From assembly GCF_000283155.1 (NCBI RefSeq), contig NW_004454173.1:2307064-2371063 (forward strand): a stretch of DNA of 64,000 nucleotides, given 5' to 3'. Below, in pieces: positions 21,512 through 33,185 of this stretch. The first letter of the stretch is position 1; each line of letters opens with the position of its first letter. Origin of the DNA: Ceratotherium simum simum. Its lineage: Eukaryota; Chordata; Mammalia; Perissodactyla; Rhinocerotidae. The notes under the pieces are model-generated. The model had not been told where the DNA came from. It searched no databases and saw only the letters and a list, made by a program, of their open reading frames with translations. The position numbers were made by a program, and so were the translations under genes.

Positions 21512-21692
21512 CTCAGGTGTGCCTCCCATGCTCTGGCACTAGAAACACCCAGAGGGCTTATTCAAACACACGTAAGTGGGCCCCACCCACAGAGTTTCCA
21601 ATGCAGTAGGTCCAGTATAGGGCCCAAGAATTTGCAAGTTCTCAGGAGATGCTACTGCTCTTGGTCCAAGGCACACACTTTGAGAACCACTG
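21512..21692 (+). mobile_element. MER5A, non-autonomous hAT-Charlie relic
   Basis: Landmarks in order: acacccagagggcttattca, gtgggccccacccacagagt, a gcagtaggtcca block, cccaagaatttgcaagttct, cacactttgagaaccactgg. This is MER5A in plus orientation with its 3' inverted-repeat end intact; the 5' end is diverged. It is a fossil DNA transposon with no coding capacity. Confidence 0.9.
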
Positions 21693-22364
21693 GCCTGTCA
21701 CCTTCGGAAGCCATAGCAAAAGGAGAATGGATGACCAGTTTGGCAGAGTTAGTGTACTGGCTTTGGCTCTTGAGTACCCACAGCCACTTCTGAGTTTCAG
21801 CTACCGAAGGCAGGGCGAGACATCTCAGGCCCCAAATGTGTGCAGTGTGTGTACCCATTTTATGTGTTCATTGGGATGAGGGACATTTAAGCACTCAGTG
21901 CAAAATAATGTCCACATGAGCTTTGAATTATAAGTCTTTCTTCTCTCTATTATTGTTTTGTTTTTCAGATTTTTTAAAAGACTAGTATGATTAGTTATAT
22001 CCTGCCCGTTTAACCACTTTCCACATTTCGCTTTTCAAATGAAATCATCCTTCTTGCATTTAACTAATGGAAAGTTCTTCGACTTGCCAAGTAAGGTTCC
22101 ACTGTCCCTGAAATAAATTTTCCAAAGAACTGGAAACTCTGTGCAGCTTTTATACAAGAAGCAGAATGGAAACGTTAAAGTTTATGTTACTCTCATACAT
22201 ATTTTCCATGATTTGATATTTAAGTAATATCTATCACATTGTATCTGAAGACATTCATTTGACTCTGTAAGATGAGCAATTGCATTCAGCATTTCTTTTC
22301 ATCTTGCTTTTAACCTCCTCAAGTATTATTTATTTTGTTTACAACTATTTAAAATAATTGATAT
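21693..22364. other. Unique sequence, no feature recognised
   Basis: About 670 bp, AT-rich. Small frames at 21652-21879 overlap the MER5A end on both strands and are not supported as genes. Confidence 0.5.
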
Positions 22365-22600
22365 CATCATCATCATCTAACATTAATGAGTAGTCATCGT
22401 GTACCAACCATTGCTATGTGATCCCATGTGATTATCACAACTACCCTATGAGTTCTCATTTTCTCTGTTCTACAGATGCTTAAACTGAGAATGATGAGGG
22501 ATTAAATAACTCGCCCAAAGTCCCAGCTAGTAAGTGGGGGAACAGGAACTCAGGTGCAGGACAATTCAAAGCCAAAGTGCTTTCCCACTAGGCGATCACT
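22365..22600 (-). mobile_element. MIR SINE
   Basis: Minus orientation: aacattaatgagtagtcatc, a tgattatcacaactacccta block, ctacagatgcttaaactgag, cgcccaaagtcccagctagt, then aggaactcaggtgcaggaca. Nearly complete, moderately diverged. Confidence 0.85.
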
Positions 22601-23021
22601 CTTATTAAAACATACTTTTTAAAGAATTTCCTATGGTTGGGACCACTAAATATCAGTCCTGCCCTCAAGAGCATTCAGTCTAAAATAATTAGCCTTATTG
22701 AACAGAGAGTAGAGACTTAACAGCTGAGCAAGCATTGAAAAAAGGTATAAATTGAATATTAATATATAAATATTTACTCTGCACAGAAAAGATCTTTTAT
22801 GAAAGGAAAGTCATGTTTCTGTGGGAGAAGGCAAAGGGTATGTAATTTATTTTTCCCTTAAAATTAGGTGAATGTCAGGGAGAATGTCTCAGGAGCTCCC
22901 TAAAATTGAAACGTGATGTCTTGGTAAACATTAGGTTGAAAGGGCTTATTGGGTATGGGATTTATTCTTGCAGAAGATTTTGTTGTGAGAGTTGAGTACA
23001 TTTTCCAGAAGGGATAGGTTC

Positions 23022-23227
23022 CAGCACTGTCCACTAGGACTTTCTGTGATAATGGAAATGTTCTGTAGCTGTGCTGGTCATTTGGTACCCACCAGCCACA
23101 TGTGGCCATTGAGCACTTGAAATGTGGCTAGTGCAGCTGAGGAACTGAATTTCTAGTTTTATTACATTTTAATTAATTGAAATTTAAATAGCCACATGTG
23201 GCTAGTGGCTATCTATTGGACAGCATA
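23022..23227 (+). mobile_element. Non-autonomous DNA transposon with inverted ends
   Basis: The ends are imperfect inverted repeats: agcactgtccactag at 23023-23037 and ctattggacagcat at 23213-23226. Inside are two perfect palindromes around gccacatgtggc and a gagcacttgaaatgtggcta block. This is a common mammalian MER-type element of the hAT group; I do not fix the subfamily name. Foldback potential is high. Confidence 0.8.
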
Positions 23228-23231
23228 GGGA

Positions 23232-24725
23232 CAGTAGAAGGCAATAGGAGGACTCAGTAGTAGGAGGTGGGAATGGAGGTTCACACACATAGACACACAA
23301 ATTAGAAGACGAAAATTAGAAAGAAGCCCTTGTCAGCCCTCTGGAAGGACACTTGTTACAGCAATATGAGGAACCTAAGGGACAACCAGAGGAAGTGTGG
23401 GATTTCAGACATGAGATGACCAGGATAGACATAAAACTGACTAGAGGGAGGAAGAGGAAAGGGCAAACTGAGAGGTCTGTGGTGGGGAACACGGCAGGAT
23501 TTGGCAGCTGACTGATTGTGGGTTGAAGTACAGCAGTTTCTTCAAGGCTTCCAGCCTTGTGACGGGAAAAGAGCTCCTTTTTGCAGTGTCTAATTTGTGT
23601 GGGCATAGGGAGATCTAGCTTGAGACGCTTTATAGACAGAGTGTGTATCCTGAGTCTGTATCAGAGAAGCAGGTTGGTAGATGGATAAATAGATTTAACA
23701 TTTGCATAGAGATAATATTTAATCCATGTGCAGAGATAATATTCAGAGTTGTTGTGTGTTTAAAAAATAGTAGGAAAGTCAGTGGACTGGAGTGGGGTGA
23801 GCAAGCAAAATGTGGTAGGAAATGAAGTTGGAGGGATAGCCTTATAGGCTACAGGCTACCAGGAGCCGTACAGTCCATGTAAAACTTTGGATTATATTCT
23901 AAGTGTGATGGGAAGCTTTTGGAAGGTTTGGGAAGGAGAATGAAAGAATTTCATTGGACTTTGTAAATGACCACTCTGAATGCAGTAGAGAGAATAGACT
24001 TTAGTGGAAGAGGAATAGCGGAAGCCAGCAGCTCGGTCAGGTTATTCCAGTGTTCCAGGTGAGGATAGTGATGGCTTGGACTGGGAGAGCAATGGTGGAT
24101 GTGGAGGAAAGTGCTTGGATTCTGGAGATATATTTTCAAGGCAAGTCAACATGATTTGTTGTTGGATGAGATGTGTGGTGTGAAAGATAGAGGAGTCAGA
24201 GATGATTCCAAACTTTTGCCCTAAGCAGTTGAGTGATATCATTTATTGAGATGGGAAACACTTGAAGAAGTACCAGGTTATAACCAAAATCAAGAATTCA
24301 GTTTTGGGCATGTTAAGCTAGAGATGCCTATTAGATGTCCTTGTGGGGCTGTCAAGTAGGCAGTTGAACTTGTGATCCTGGAGTTGTCTCGTGATTTGAT
24401 GAGTTGTGGTTTATTAAGGTTATTAGGGGAAGGAAGGAGCCAGAAGAGACAGAGAAGCTGAGTGACAAGAGTATTCAAGAGTGGGAAAGAGGTTTTAGGA
24501 AATGGGAAGTCACAGGATCCTGTTTTGGAAGGGAGGCTTTGACCCAGGGCCAGAACATGCCAGTCTGGTTATGGTGTCGTTGAAACAGAAAAGGTGTTTT
24601 TCAAAGGGACTGGAGTAGTGTGGTGGTGATCAAGGGAGAAAGTCCATACTGGGAGGCTTTGGTATAGTTCTCAAAGAAGGCAGAAGGTGGAGTGAGAAAG
24701 AGCTGGGAGATGGAGAACCTAAGAT
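23232..24725 (+). mobile_element. Unnamed ancient repeat, longest copy
   Basis: Recognisable blocks in order: acttggattatattctaagt-type sequence at about 23885 (actttggattatattctaag), tgatgggaagcttttggaag, ttccagtgttccaggtgagg, gatggcttggactgggagag, gattctggagatatattttc, gaggagtcagagatgattcc, a tttattgagatgggaaacac block, gcatgttaagctagagatgc, and tcaagtaggcagttgaactt. I know this order from a widespread mammalian medium-copy repeat but cannot assign its class. The numerous minus-strand frames (23316-24478) are its antisense and not genes. Confidence 0.6.
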
Positions 24726-26934
24726 TTAGTAGGGTGCCAACACAACAACTGGGTAGAAGTCAAGCTAAAGCATGACTTTGTCATGGTGTAAGTCAGTTGT
24801 TGCCAGCTCCTTGTGCATGAAAGCATTTTTGGGCTATTTAATCAAATTTTTATGCCTCAGAGTTGAATAACAGAGTGGGAAGTTGTTGACTTAAATTGGT
24901 TTTTCAAGCAAGCATAAATGTCAGAATTTAGGAGAACTGTATTCTGAAAAAAAGATTATTTTAGAAGAGGGAACTTTTTTTTCTACTTGTCCTCATTTGC
25001 CTATAAGTATTTGTCAGACATAATTATCTTGCCTGCTTTTATAAATGGAGGATTTCCATTTACATGAAAATATGTATTTCATATTTTTCCCATTAAAATG
25101 GCCAGTGTTGATATATTCGGTATTCGTTCCTAGTCTGTTTAGACTTTTAACCATTGGAATGTTTACTATCAAAAAACCAAGATTTTCTGTCATAGTTGCT
25201 GACTTACAATGCACTAATAGGGCAATGGAAGGGGTATTGAGGACTCTTACTGGGGGAATGATTATTCCAGAGAGAAGTCTTGTGTCTTCCCACTTGCCTC
25301 CTCTTTTGTATTCACTGATCCTCACCTGACAAAGTCGACAAAAGAGAGGTGAATGAAAGTGAATTAAATCAATCAGACTCACAACTTTATCAGATAAAGG
25401 CTTGGAATAGAGGGTTTACACATTGTTTATAGATAAACTTTTACATCATTTGTTGATTCACCGGTCCATCCTGTTCTTAAACCTGTATAAGTAATTAATA
25501 ATTGCTTAGATAAAATTAGAATATCTTCCATGATCCTTTTTATAGACAAGGATCCCCGTGTTACTGGCTAGTGTTTTTTCCCTTCTTGCATTTATTGGAA
25601 TGGTCCCATTGTCGATGATCTGGGGGTATTAGTTGTCAGTGACTCAATCTTGTCCCATTTGTCTCATTATAGTAGCTCCTGCGACTGGATTAGTTATGTC
25701 TTGTGGGGTTGGCAGTAAGGAAGAGGACTTCCGACACTCGACACTCGTGCTCAAGCAGCTATTTCTCTTTCTCCAAAAACACCAGTTTCCCCAGCCCCCT
25801 GCTGGTTCCTGCCTGCTGAGAAGTCAAAATATGCCCAAGTCACTGCGAGACCAAGTTTATCCTGTGACAGTGCAAATGACTCTGATGCTTTTTCCGCCTC
25901 CAAGCTTTTCCCAACATAAGCTTTTATGCTCTTTGTCAAGAGCTTATTTTGTCGTCTTGCTTCCCTTCCCTAAAAATAATCCATTTCCCCCACCAGGCTC
26001 ACAGAACAGAGGCATGCTCGTGTCATATGCTTGCGCTGGGCATTCTCTCAATGTTTTTACTTGCTTGACCTTCTAGTTCTTTTCTCTCCTCCCTATTAGG
26101 ATCTCCACGCTGAGGTTATGGAAGGTCAGAGTTAAAAACAACATTGACTGAATGCTTTTTGTCAGGAAACTGAGCACCAGGCTTTCTCGACATTCGCAGA
26201 AGTTTTAACCACGTCCGAAGTGACGCTTGCCACACATTTGCTTCACTATTTTCATTTCAGGGTTTGGAGGCCTTGGTGCTAGGGAGGAGCTATAAATAAG
26301 AACAACCCCCAGAGTGACGGCATGAGCTCAGATGATCCTTAACTTTTTGGCCTTTCTCTTGGTTTAGAATTCCTCAAGACCTATTATAGTGACTTATTTC
26401 ACTTGACTCAGAATACCAGGGGTTTGGAGCTCCTGAAGTCACTTACAGAAGGGACTCGTGGTTGTGGTGTCTGTCAGCTTGCTGCATATGGAAATGCCTT
26501 TCATTATGATGTTCTAAGTAAAGAGGGGGTGAAGTGGACACTAACTTAATGATATTTTACAAATGCTCTTACTTGCACTCAGGGAATTCAGTGTTACACG
26601 AGTTGTGACGTAAAATGACTAGTTCTCTACTTCTCTTTGATTTGACACGTTCAGTTGTCATTTAATAGATTTTCTTCATGGCACGTGAGCTTATGCTTTC
26701 TAAGGATGAATGAATGCCTTGCAACTAATGGTTGGTATGGTAGAATTTAAGCATATTAAAGGGTTAATTCTTTTTAAAAACTTACTAGTAAATATGCACT
26801 ACTCACAGAGAGATTTTGAAAATAATCTCTTCTGAATGATTAATATGTATATGTAGTCATATGGTATCTTATTCTGAGATTTCCATGATATAAATATTGA
26901 TGCAATCTCCTTTAATAAGGAATACTATATATAC

Positions 26935-26964
26935 ATATCTGTGTGTGTGTGTATACACAGATAT
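26935..26964. repeat. (GT)n with 10-bp inverted arms
   Basis: atatctgtgt (26935-26944) pairs exactly with acacagatat (26955-26964) around a gtgtgtgtat loop. A small cruciform-capable microsatellite. Confidence 0.85.
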
Positions 26965-28109
26965 ATTCTAAAGTGGTAATATATTCATCAGAGAGTAATT
27001 CTGCTTAATCTTTATTTGACCCCTGAAGACATCCCAAGTTTGGACAGGCCTTTGGTATTTCCTCAGAAACAGAGTCCTAGGCCTTGGCTCTTGTATAGAC
27101 ATCCAAGGAAATGCCACAGCAACCTTCGTGTGCCCATCGTGGTAACTGTACTCACCATCCAGAACATTATTTCTTATGACTAATTCATCTTGCTCCTCTT
27201 TGCCTCCCCATGTGAGGGGTTTAGAAGATAAATTACACTCAAGAGTTAGAGTTTCTCCATAAGTCACACCACAAGCTATAGACAGAAAACCAGAAATTTG
27301 TGCTTCTACCATTTATCTTAATTCCTAGCCTGTGCTAAAACCTCTTAGGATCTATATCCACCTCATATGATGGCCCGGAATTTTCCTTGTTTCAGTGGAC
27401 CCAAGAGAACTGTGGCAGTTATACCTCCATTTGCATGTTTCCTGGCCATGTAGTAAAAATGGTAAAAGAAGGAAATGGTCAGATTCCTAACCTTTCCATT
27501 TTTTTTGCTTTGTAAATGAATAACAGTGATCTACAAGTGAAAGAATGTAGCTAACCAGTGTCATTTGGGATCTTCTAAAGTAGTGCGGAAACTGCATTCT
27601 TCAGACCAACTTGTGGCATGCCAGCACATTCCACTCCGATGAGGTAGAGGAATACTGGTGGCCAGGCTGGGATCTGCAGGGCTGGGGCAGGGAGGTGCTG
27701 TTTAAAAATACATTTAATTATATTCTTTCTCTGCAGTAATATTGATACCATTTTTAGCCCATTACAAATACTGTGATTTTCATTTAAATCACGTCCATTA
27801 TCTTATTGACCTAGTTTTTATTTTGTAATCAAAATGTTCTATTTCTGGATAGCTTAGCCCAGAATCTTTTTTTAAAAGGTTATAGACCCTTTGTGGAGTT
27901 TTTTTCTTCCATATCTGCATATGGATGGGCTGCCTCTGTGTTCACTATATTATAGAAAATGGTACTATATTGTTTTCTTTAAGAGTGTGGCTCTTCGCTA
28001 TTTAATCTGGCAGGATGCCGTGGGACCTCACATCTGGTGACTCTTTTTGGTAGATGGATGGGGGAGAGTTAAATTCTATTTCTACTCAAATGGTAAGCAG
28101 GGTTCTGGA

Positions 28110-28190
28110 TTCCCTTGTTTCCCTTTCTTTCCTTGCTCTTCCCCCCTCTCTTTCTTTCAGCTTTCTCTTCTTTCCTCCCCCCCTTCTCTC
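28110..28190. repeat. Polypyrimidine tract
   Basis: About 80 bp made almost entirely of C and T, ending cttctctcag. Could act as a triplex-forming tract or a cryptic splice acceptor, but no exon after it is convincing. Confidence 0.75.
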
Positions 28191-28619
28191 AGACACTGTG
28201 AACCTTGTGCAGAGTTGTACTCATCCATGCTCTCTCACATGCTCTTTGTCACTCATAGGATCCCACTTATTTTAGGCCTTTGCCTTGTCGCTGTTTCTTT
28301 CCCTCCTGTTTTCTTACTGCCCTCTTCCTTCCCCTGTCTTTCTTGCTGTCAGCAATATAGGCCCATTTCTTCGTTTCTCTCCTCTCACTGGAAGCTCACT
28401 CTGGAGAGAACCCCACTGGAGATGTTCCTAGGGCTCTTCATCAGCAAGTCTTTCATCAGTGTCTGATCAGGGCCTTGAGACCCCTGGGGAACTTTCCACT
28501 TTCTCTCAAGGTTTTCTTTCAATATTATTTCTCACTGTCCTTCTTGACACATGAAGGTACCTTGCTCTTTTCTCCTGACGATGAATAAAATCATCAATAA
28601 GAGAATTTTAGGATTTAGA

Positions 28620-28745
28620 GTGACCAGCCATCTTATTTTGCAGGTGGGGAAGTAGAAGACATGAGAATGATTTCTCCTAAGATTTTAAGGCAATTTAGTG
28701 GCAGAACCAAGTCAACATACATCTCCCGACTCCTGTTTTGGGGTT
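28620..28745 (-). mobile_element. MIR fragment
   Basis: Minus orientation: tattttgcaggtggggaagt, a tctcctaagattttaaggca block, tagtggcagaaccaagtcaa and ctcccgactcctgt. The head-proximal half of MIR. Confidence 0.75.
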
Positions 28746-29754
28746 CTCTTCTCAGCACCCTCTTTCTTCGCTAGGAAGTCATATAGATCTTGTGTCTGGT
28801 TCCTTTTAGTGCTCATTTCTCTCAGTCACTATTAGCTTTCCCAAATATGTTTGGTTCGAATGTGTTTTAGAGTAACTGAGTCTTAAGTGTGTCGCTTTCT
28901 TGTCAAAAGAAGACACAAAAGATGCAGTGTAGTGACAAGGGTCTCTCGCTGGGTTGTTGGGGATTTTCTCAGGAATGATATTTTGCTGCAGGTCATTTCT
29001 GTTGATGTATTCATTCCTAAGAACTGGTAGATGACTATGACATATAATACTCAAACTTGAACTCCTTCCTGCCTAACTGGAGTCTCCCTGTTAATCAGGA
29101 AACCACGTTTAAGGCTGTGTCCTGAACTCTGCCCAGCATGTCAGCTTGGCCAGGAAGGATAGGGAATTCCTACTAGTGGCAGCCACTCGGGGACTAAGAG
29201 AGTAACTGGAGGTCAGATGGGAGCTTAGCAAGTAAGACATTAGTAGCACAGGGTACTTTTCAGCCACTGGGATTGTCTCTTTGTTTTCTAAATTTTCTCT
29301 GTGGTTGAGGCAAAACCCAGGGTGTGAGCTCCCTGGGCCGGTGACCCTACGCTTTGGGATTTTATGATCTGACGATTTTTTTTTTAATTGAGGAGGCTCA
29401 ACATAGGGTTGTTGGCTTTTATCTTAAGAAAGGATATTAAAAACAGTAATAGTAAAATTGTCATATAATGTTACAATCCTTTCATAGAAGAAGATATTTC
29501 AACACTAGGAGTAGGAAGAATATAGTCTCAGAATATAGGATAGTCCTCTATACCACTCACATATAGCTTCTGGAAAAGCTATGTATTGTCCAGATTTTTC
29601 GTATTTAGCCACAGGCCAGCATAAATTTTGTCCCGGAAGCAGTATTGATCTCTGACACTTGGGAACCACCAGCCTCCACTCCATGGCTGGTAAGCCCCTA
29701 CCGCTCTCTCCAGGGAGAGTACAGAGGATGTGTGAGGAAGATGGCATGTCGAGC
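28746..29754. other. Unique sequence, no feature recognised
   Basis: About 1 kb without a recognised repeat. Minus-strand frames at 28806-29054 and 29505-29780 show no known domain. Confidence 0.5.
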
Positions 29755-29812
29755 CGCTCATCACTGTCTGGCACATACATAGTAAGTGCTCAGTAAATGA
29801 TGCTTATTTTTA
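29755..29812 (+). mobile_element. MIR 3' end fragment
   Basis: The words tgtctggcacatacatagta and agtgctcagtaaatgatgct match the last 50 bp of MIR in plus orientation. Confidence 0.65.
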
Positions 29813-30296
29813 TTCTCTCCTGGAGAAGTGAATTGGGCTGGATGTCTATTTCAGGTTGGACTTCAAGGGACGCTGCTCTTCTTTGGCTTTTTTTCGTTGT
29901 AGACTAGGGTCTGATCTTCACCTTTGCAGATCTCAAGTTTGATTTGACCAGTTACCTCATGGATGGTCTGGAAAGACTTACATTTCCCAAGTACACAAGA
30001 AGCTAATCCATAAACAAAAATGCCAGCTTATTATTTTGTGGATAGAAGGTATGCTTTTTCAGTGACCACACCAATGGATTGGTCTTCCAAATCCCATGTC
30101 CTCCCCACAGTGGGGGAGAGGTGGGATGGATGCAGGGGCGGCAATCACAGTGTCCGCTTTCCTTGGGGAACATGGAATCAAAGCATAGAAATTGATTGAC
30201 TGAGTTTATTCCAGCAAGGGCAAGGTAGAGCCCATTTTATTTCACTGGCATTGTTTTCTCTCTCTTTCGTTTGGACATTCCTCTTCCTTGAGAGAC
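29813..30296. other. Unique sequence, no feature recognised
   Basis: About 480 bp between two MIRs with no gene or repeat signal. Confidence 0.5.
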
Positions 30297-30560
30297 AGTA
30301 AAGCATAGTGATTAAGAGCAGAGGCCCTGAAGCCAAAATGCCTGGGTGCGAATCTAGGCTTTAGCTCCTACTAGTCGTGTGACATTGTGTAATCTCTTGG
30401 ACCTCTCTGTGCTTTAATTTTGTCATCTGTAACATGGAGATAATAATAGAATTTGCTACTTAGGTTTGTTTTGATAAGGAAAGGAATTGATACGTGTAAA
30501 ATGCTTAAGAATGTTTGGCATATAATAAATGATCAACAAATATTTATTATTATTATTGTT
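30297..30560 (+). mobile_element. MIR SINE, essentially full length
   Basis: Plus orientation from the tRNA-like head (aagcatagtgattaagagca, gggtgcgaatctaggcttta as the B-box region) through ctcctactagtcgtgtgaca, atctgtaacatggagataat and ataataaatgatcaacaaat to the TTA-rich tail. About 260 bp, the most complete MIR in the window. Confidence 0.93.
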
Positions 30561-31052
30561 AATATTATTGAGGAAGCTAGTTTTGTGGTGGACATGGAAA
30601 AATGAATAAAAATCAGATGGGCAGCATTGGTTAGATTTTTGTGCTTTAACTTTCCTTACTGTAGAATTCAGCTCTCCAATAATCATTGGTTTCCGTTTTT
30701 ACCCTTCGTCATTTCAATAGATTTTCATATCATGTCACTTTGTCTAGATTGTTTTTCACTGGTTACATTTTGAGTTCACTATTCTTTGTTGACATGTGGA
30801 GAGATACCTTGATCTGAAGCTGGCAAAGGCTTGTCTCCCCAAGGGGCACCTTTGGAGAGGCCTCTGTTCTGAGTGTGGTGGTCCCTGTAGGATCTCTTCC
30901 CTGGGTCACCCCTTCCTGGCCTTTCCCTTGAGTTTGGACTTTGATTTACTTGGTGGTGGTAGGAGACACCCCCTGGCTGCTCCTGATAGCTGAGCACACG
31001 CCTGTCTCTTGAGATACCAAGAGATGCTGAGATATTTGCGCAGATGTCTTTT

Positions 31053-31356
31053 AAAATAAGGAGCAGGGGGTCGGCCCCNNNNNNNNNNNNNNNNNNNNNN
31101 NNNNNNNNNNNNNNNNNNNNNNNNNNNNNNNNNNNNNNNNNNNNNNNNNNNNNNNNNNNNNNNNNNNNNNNNNNNNNNCGCACCGACGCACCGCTTCTCC
31201 GGCCATGCTGAGGCTGCGTCCCACATACAGCAACTAGAAGGAAGTGCAGCTATGACATACAACTATCTACTGGGGCTATGGGGGTAAATAAAATAAATAA
31301 ATAAAATCTTTTAAAAAAATAAATAAATAAAAAATAAAATAAAATAAGGAGCAGGG
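31053..31356 (+). mobile_element. ERE SINE without 3' module, containing an assembly gap
   Basis: Left duplication aaaataaggagcaggg (31053-31068) and the same 16 bases at 31341-31356 bracket a plus-strand ERE. Its first bases (gtcggcccc) abut the run of N. After the gap come cgcaccgacgcaccgcttct, a tgctgaggctgcgtcccaca block and the middle section ending tactggggctatgggggtaa. The gaggaag-type 3' modules are missing; the tail is (TAAA)n. The perfect duplication suggests a young insertion. Confidence 0.9.
31079..31178. other. Assembly gap, exactly 100 N
   Basis: One hundred undetermined bases replace most of the tRNA-like head of the ERE. A round 100 is a conventional placeholder. By comparison with the ERE at 4415, about 60 bases should be missing, so the placeholder probably overstates the gap unless another insertion is hidden. 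Frames crossing it (30779-31262) are artefacts. Confidence 0.95.
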
Positions 31357-33054
31357 ATTATAGTAAAACTGATTCTGTGACTAGCTTTTTATGTGTTTCC
31401 TCATATTTTGCCAAGCCCACAGGGCAATGGTGATAAATACCCTGATTTTTTCCCCGTTTCTCCATCCCCTGGAGAAGTTTAACAACTATTTTCCAGTGGA
31501 AGCCAATGTCAAATTGACTGGTATTCAGGATGCCTTTTATAGGAATGCAGGCATTCCATCTAATCTACAGATGTGTTTAACACCTGTAGTGTGATCATTT
31601 TTCAATTTCCTCGCTAAAGTTACAGTGATAAATTACAGTTAATATTGGCCATTAAAATATTTTACTATAAAATATTCCGGGTACATTGGGCACTGAAGCA
31701 AATTAGTCTACCCACCATCTATCTGTGATGTAATGAGAAAGTGAAACTGATAATCAGCTAAAACTTCCCTTCTGTAAGTAACACTATCAGTTCACACATA
31801 AAGACTTTTCCGCACTGCTCTGTTGCGTTTCCCTCCCTTTAGGCGCAGGCTTCCTCTCTGACTCCTTTCTCACTTTCCAGGGCAGTTGGAATTAACAATG
31901 TGATTGGGCTGTTTGTTGGTCTGTTTCTTCATTGCCAGTCGAGAAGTCAGAGAGATGCTAGATTTTCGGAGGGGAAGTGGGGGGGGTCAGCTGGAAGTAC
32001 TATTTCTAGTTTTGTAGGCAAAGTTTTCTGTTGAGGGTGTTGCTGTCAAGGTTGTGCTGGGTTCTCTGCTAAGGTGTGGACACCTGTCTGTCCTGTTCAG
32101 TGATACAATCCATGTAAAGTGACTGCCAGGCTCTTTCCTAGGGAAAACTGTGCTGGTTGGACAGGTCAGCTGTGCGGAGTGACAGTTTAGGGCAACTTCA
32201 TATGAGGACTGTTGAAATCAGCCACTGAAGAGCCAGTCCTCTTTCCAGCCATCTCTTGGAGATGAGAATGTCCCCTTTGGGTTCTAACTTGCCATTCTGT
32301 AGATCTGGATAGTGTAAAGATTGCGCGGTGGAGAGATCTCATTTATCCCAGGAGCTGCGGGGTGAAAATACCTTTAACAGCACAGCTCAACTTTAGGTTC
32401 TAGGACCTTGGAGTCAAGAATATTCTTTAATTGATTCACATGAGGTAGATATGAGAGGAGCTTAAAGGGAAGATATAATAACTCTTTGGCTTTCCAGTTA
32501 ATTACAAATGTTAGCCTAGGGCCACAGAGCTCCCAGACCCCCTCACAGAGACTCAGCCACCCCCCTCATGCTTCAGACCTTGACTGTCTTCTCCCACAGG
32601 TTCTCAGCCAGCCTCAAAGTTTTGGCCTTCTTCTCTGGGCAAATAACTTCCAGGTCCCAACTGTAGGTAGCCCCCATCCTGAGCCCCGACCCACATTTCC
32701 ACAAGCTTGTTTGATATCCTGCTCTGGATAGCCATCTGGCCCTGTCACAGTCAACTCGCCCGACAACAAGAGTGTCTTCCTTGACCTCTCCCGCCATTTG
32801 TGATATTTCCACCGTGGTGTCCACTTGGTCTTCAAATGAGGTTCCTTCCCTCTTCACAGCGTTCCTCCAAGCCTTTCTACTCTTTTCCCATTATCGTGTC
32901 CTTACTTTGTGCTTTTGACTCTCACGTCTTCTAATGTCACTGTTAAATTCGTTAGAAGACAAGTCACACTGAGGAATTGGACGCATCCGCTGGCTGGGCA
33001 TGTCCTACACACTGTGTGGCAGGTAGAGCATGAGCAGAATTGGGGGCAGTCTGG
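31357..33054. other. Mostly unique sequence
   Basis: About 1.7 kb. 32.5-32.95 kb is pyrimidine- and C-rich and could be an eroded LINE, but I cannot name it. A short G run (ggggaagtggggggg) lies near 31972. No gene signal is seen. Confidence 0.45.
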
Positions 33055-33185
33055 TGCTTAGAAAAGGATGACCCTGGGCAAGTCGCTTGGCTTCTCTGAG
33101 GCTCAGTTTGCATACCTGTAAACTGGGGATGCCTCGCTCACAGAGGCTTGTGGGGGCCTGATGTCGTAAGTGAGGAATCAGGCAA
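33055..33185 (+). mobile_element. MIR fragment
   Basis: Plus orientation: gatgaccctgggcaagtcgc, ttctctgaggctcagtttgc and atacctgtaaactggggatg match the MIR core. Confidence 0.83.

Larger units (their letters stand above)
24726..28619. other. Repeat-free unique block
   Basis: Almost 3.9 kb with no transposable element I recognise. Features inside: a small (GT)n hairpin at 26935-26964, a tgacgtaa CRE-like site near 26606, a ctataaataag TATA-like site near 26291 and a pyrimidine tract at 28110-28190. The 147-codon plus frame at 25633-26076 and the 139-codon frame at 28047-28466 show no recognisable domain, and neither has a convincing gene context. Confidence 0.5.

Noticed and set aside
30779..31262. 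Minus-strand frames across the gap
   Set aside because: Their length comes from 100 N translated as X plus SINE sequence.
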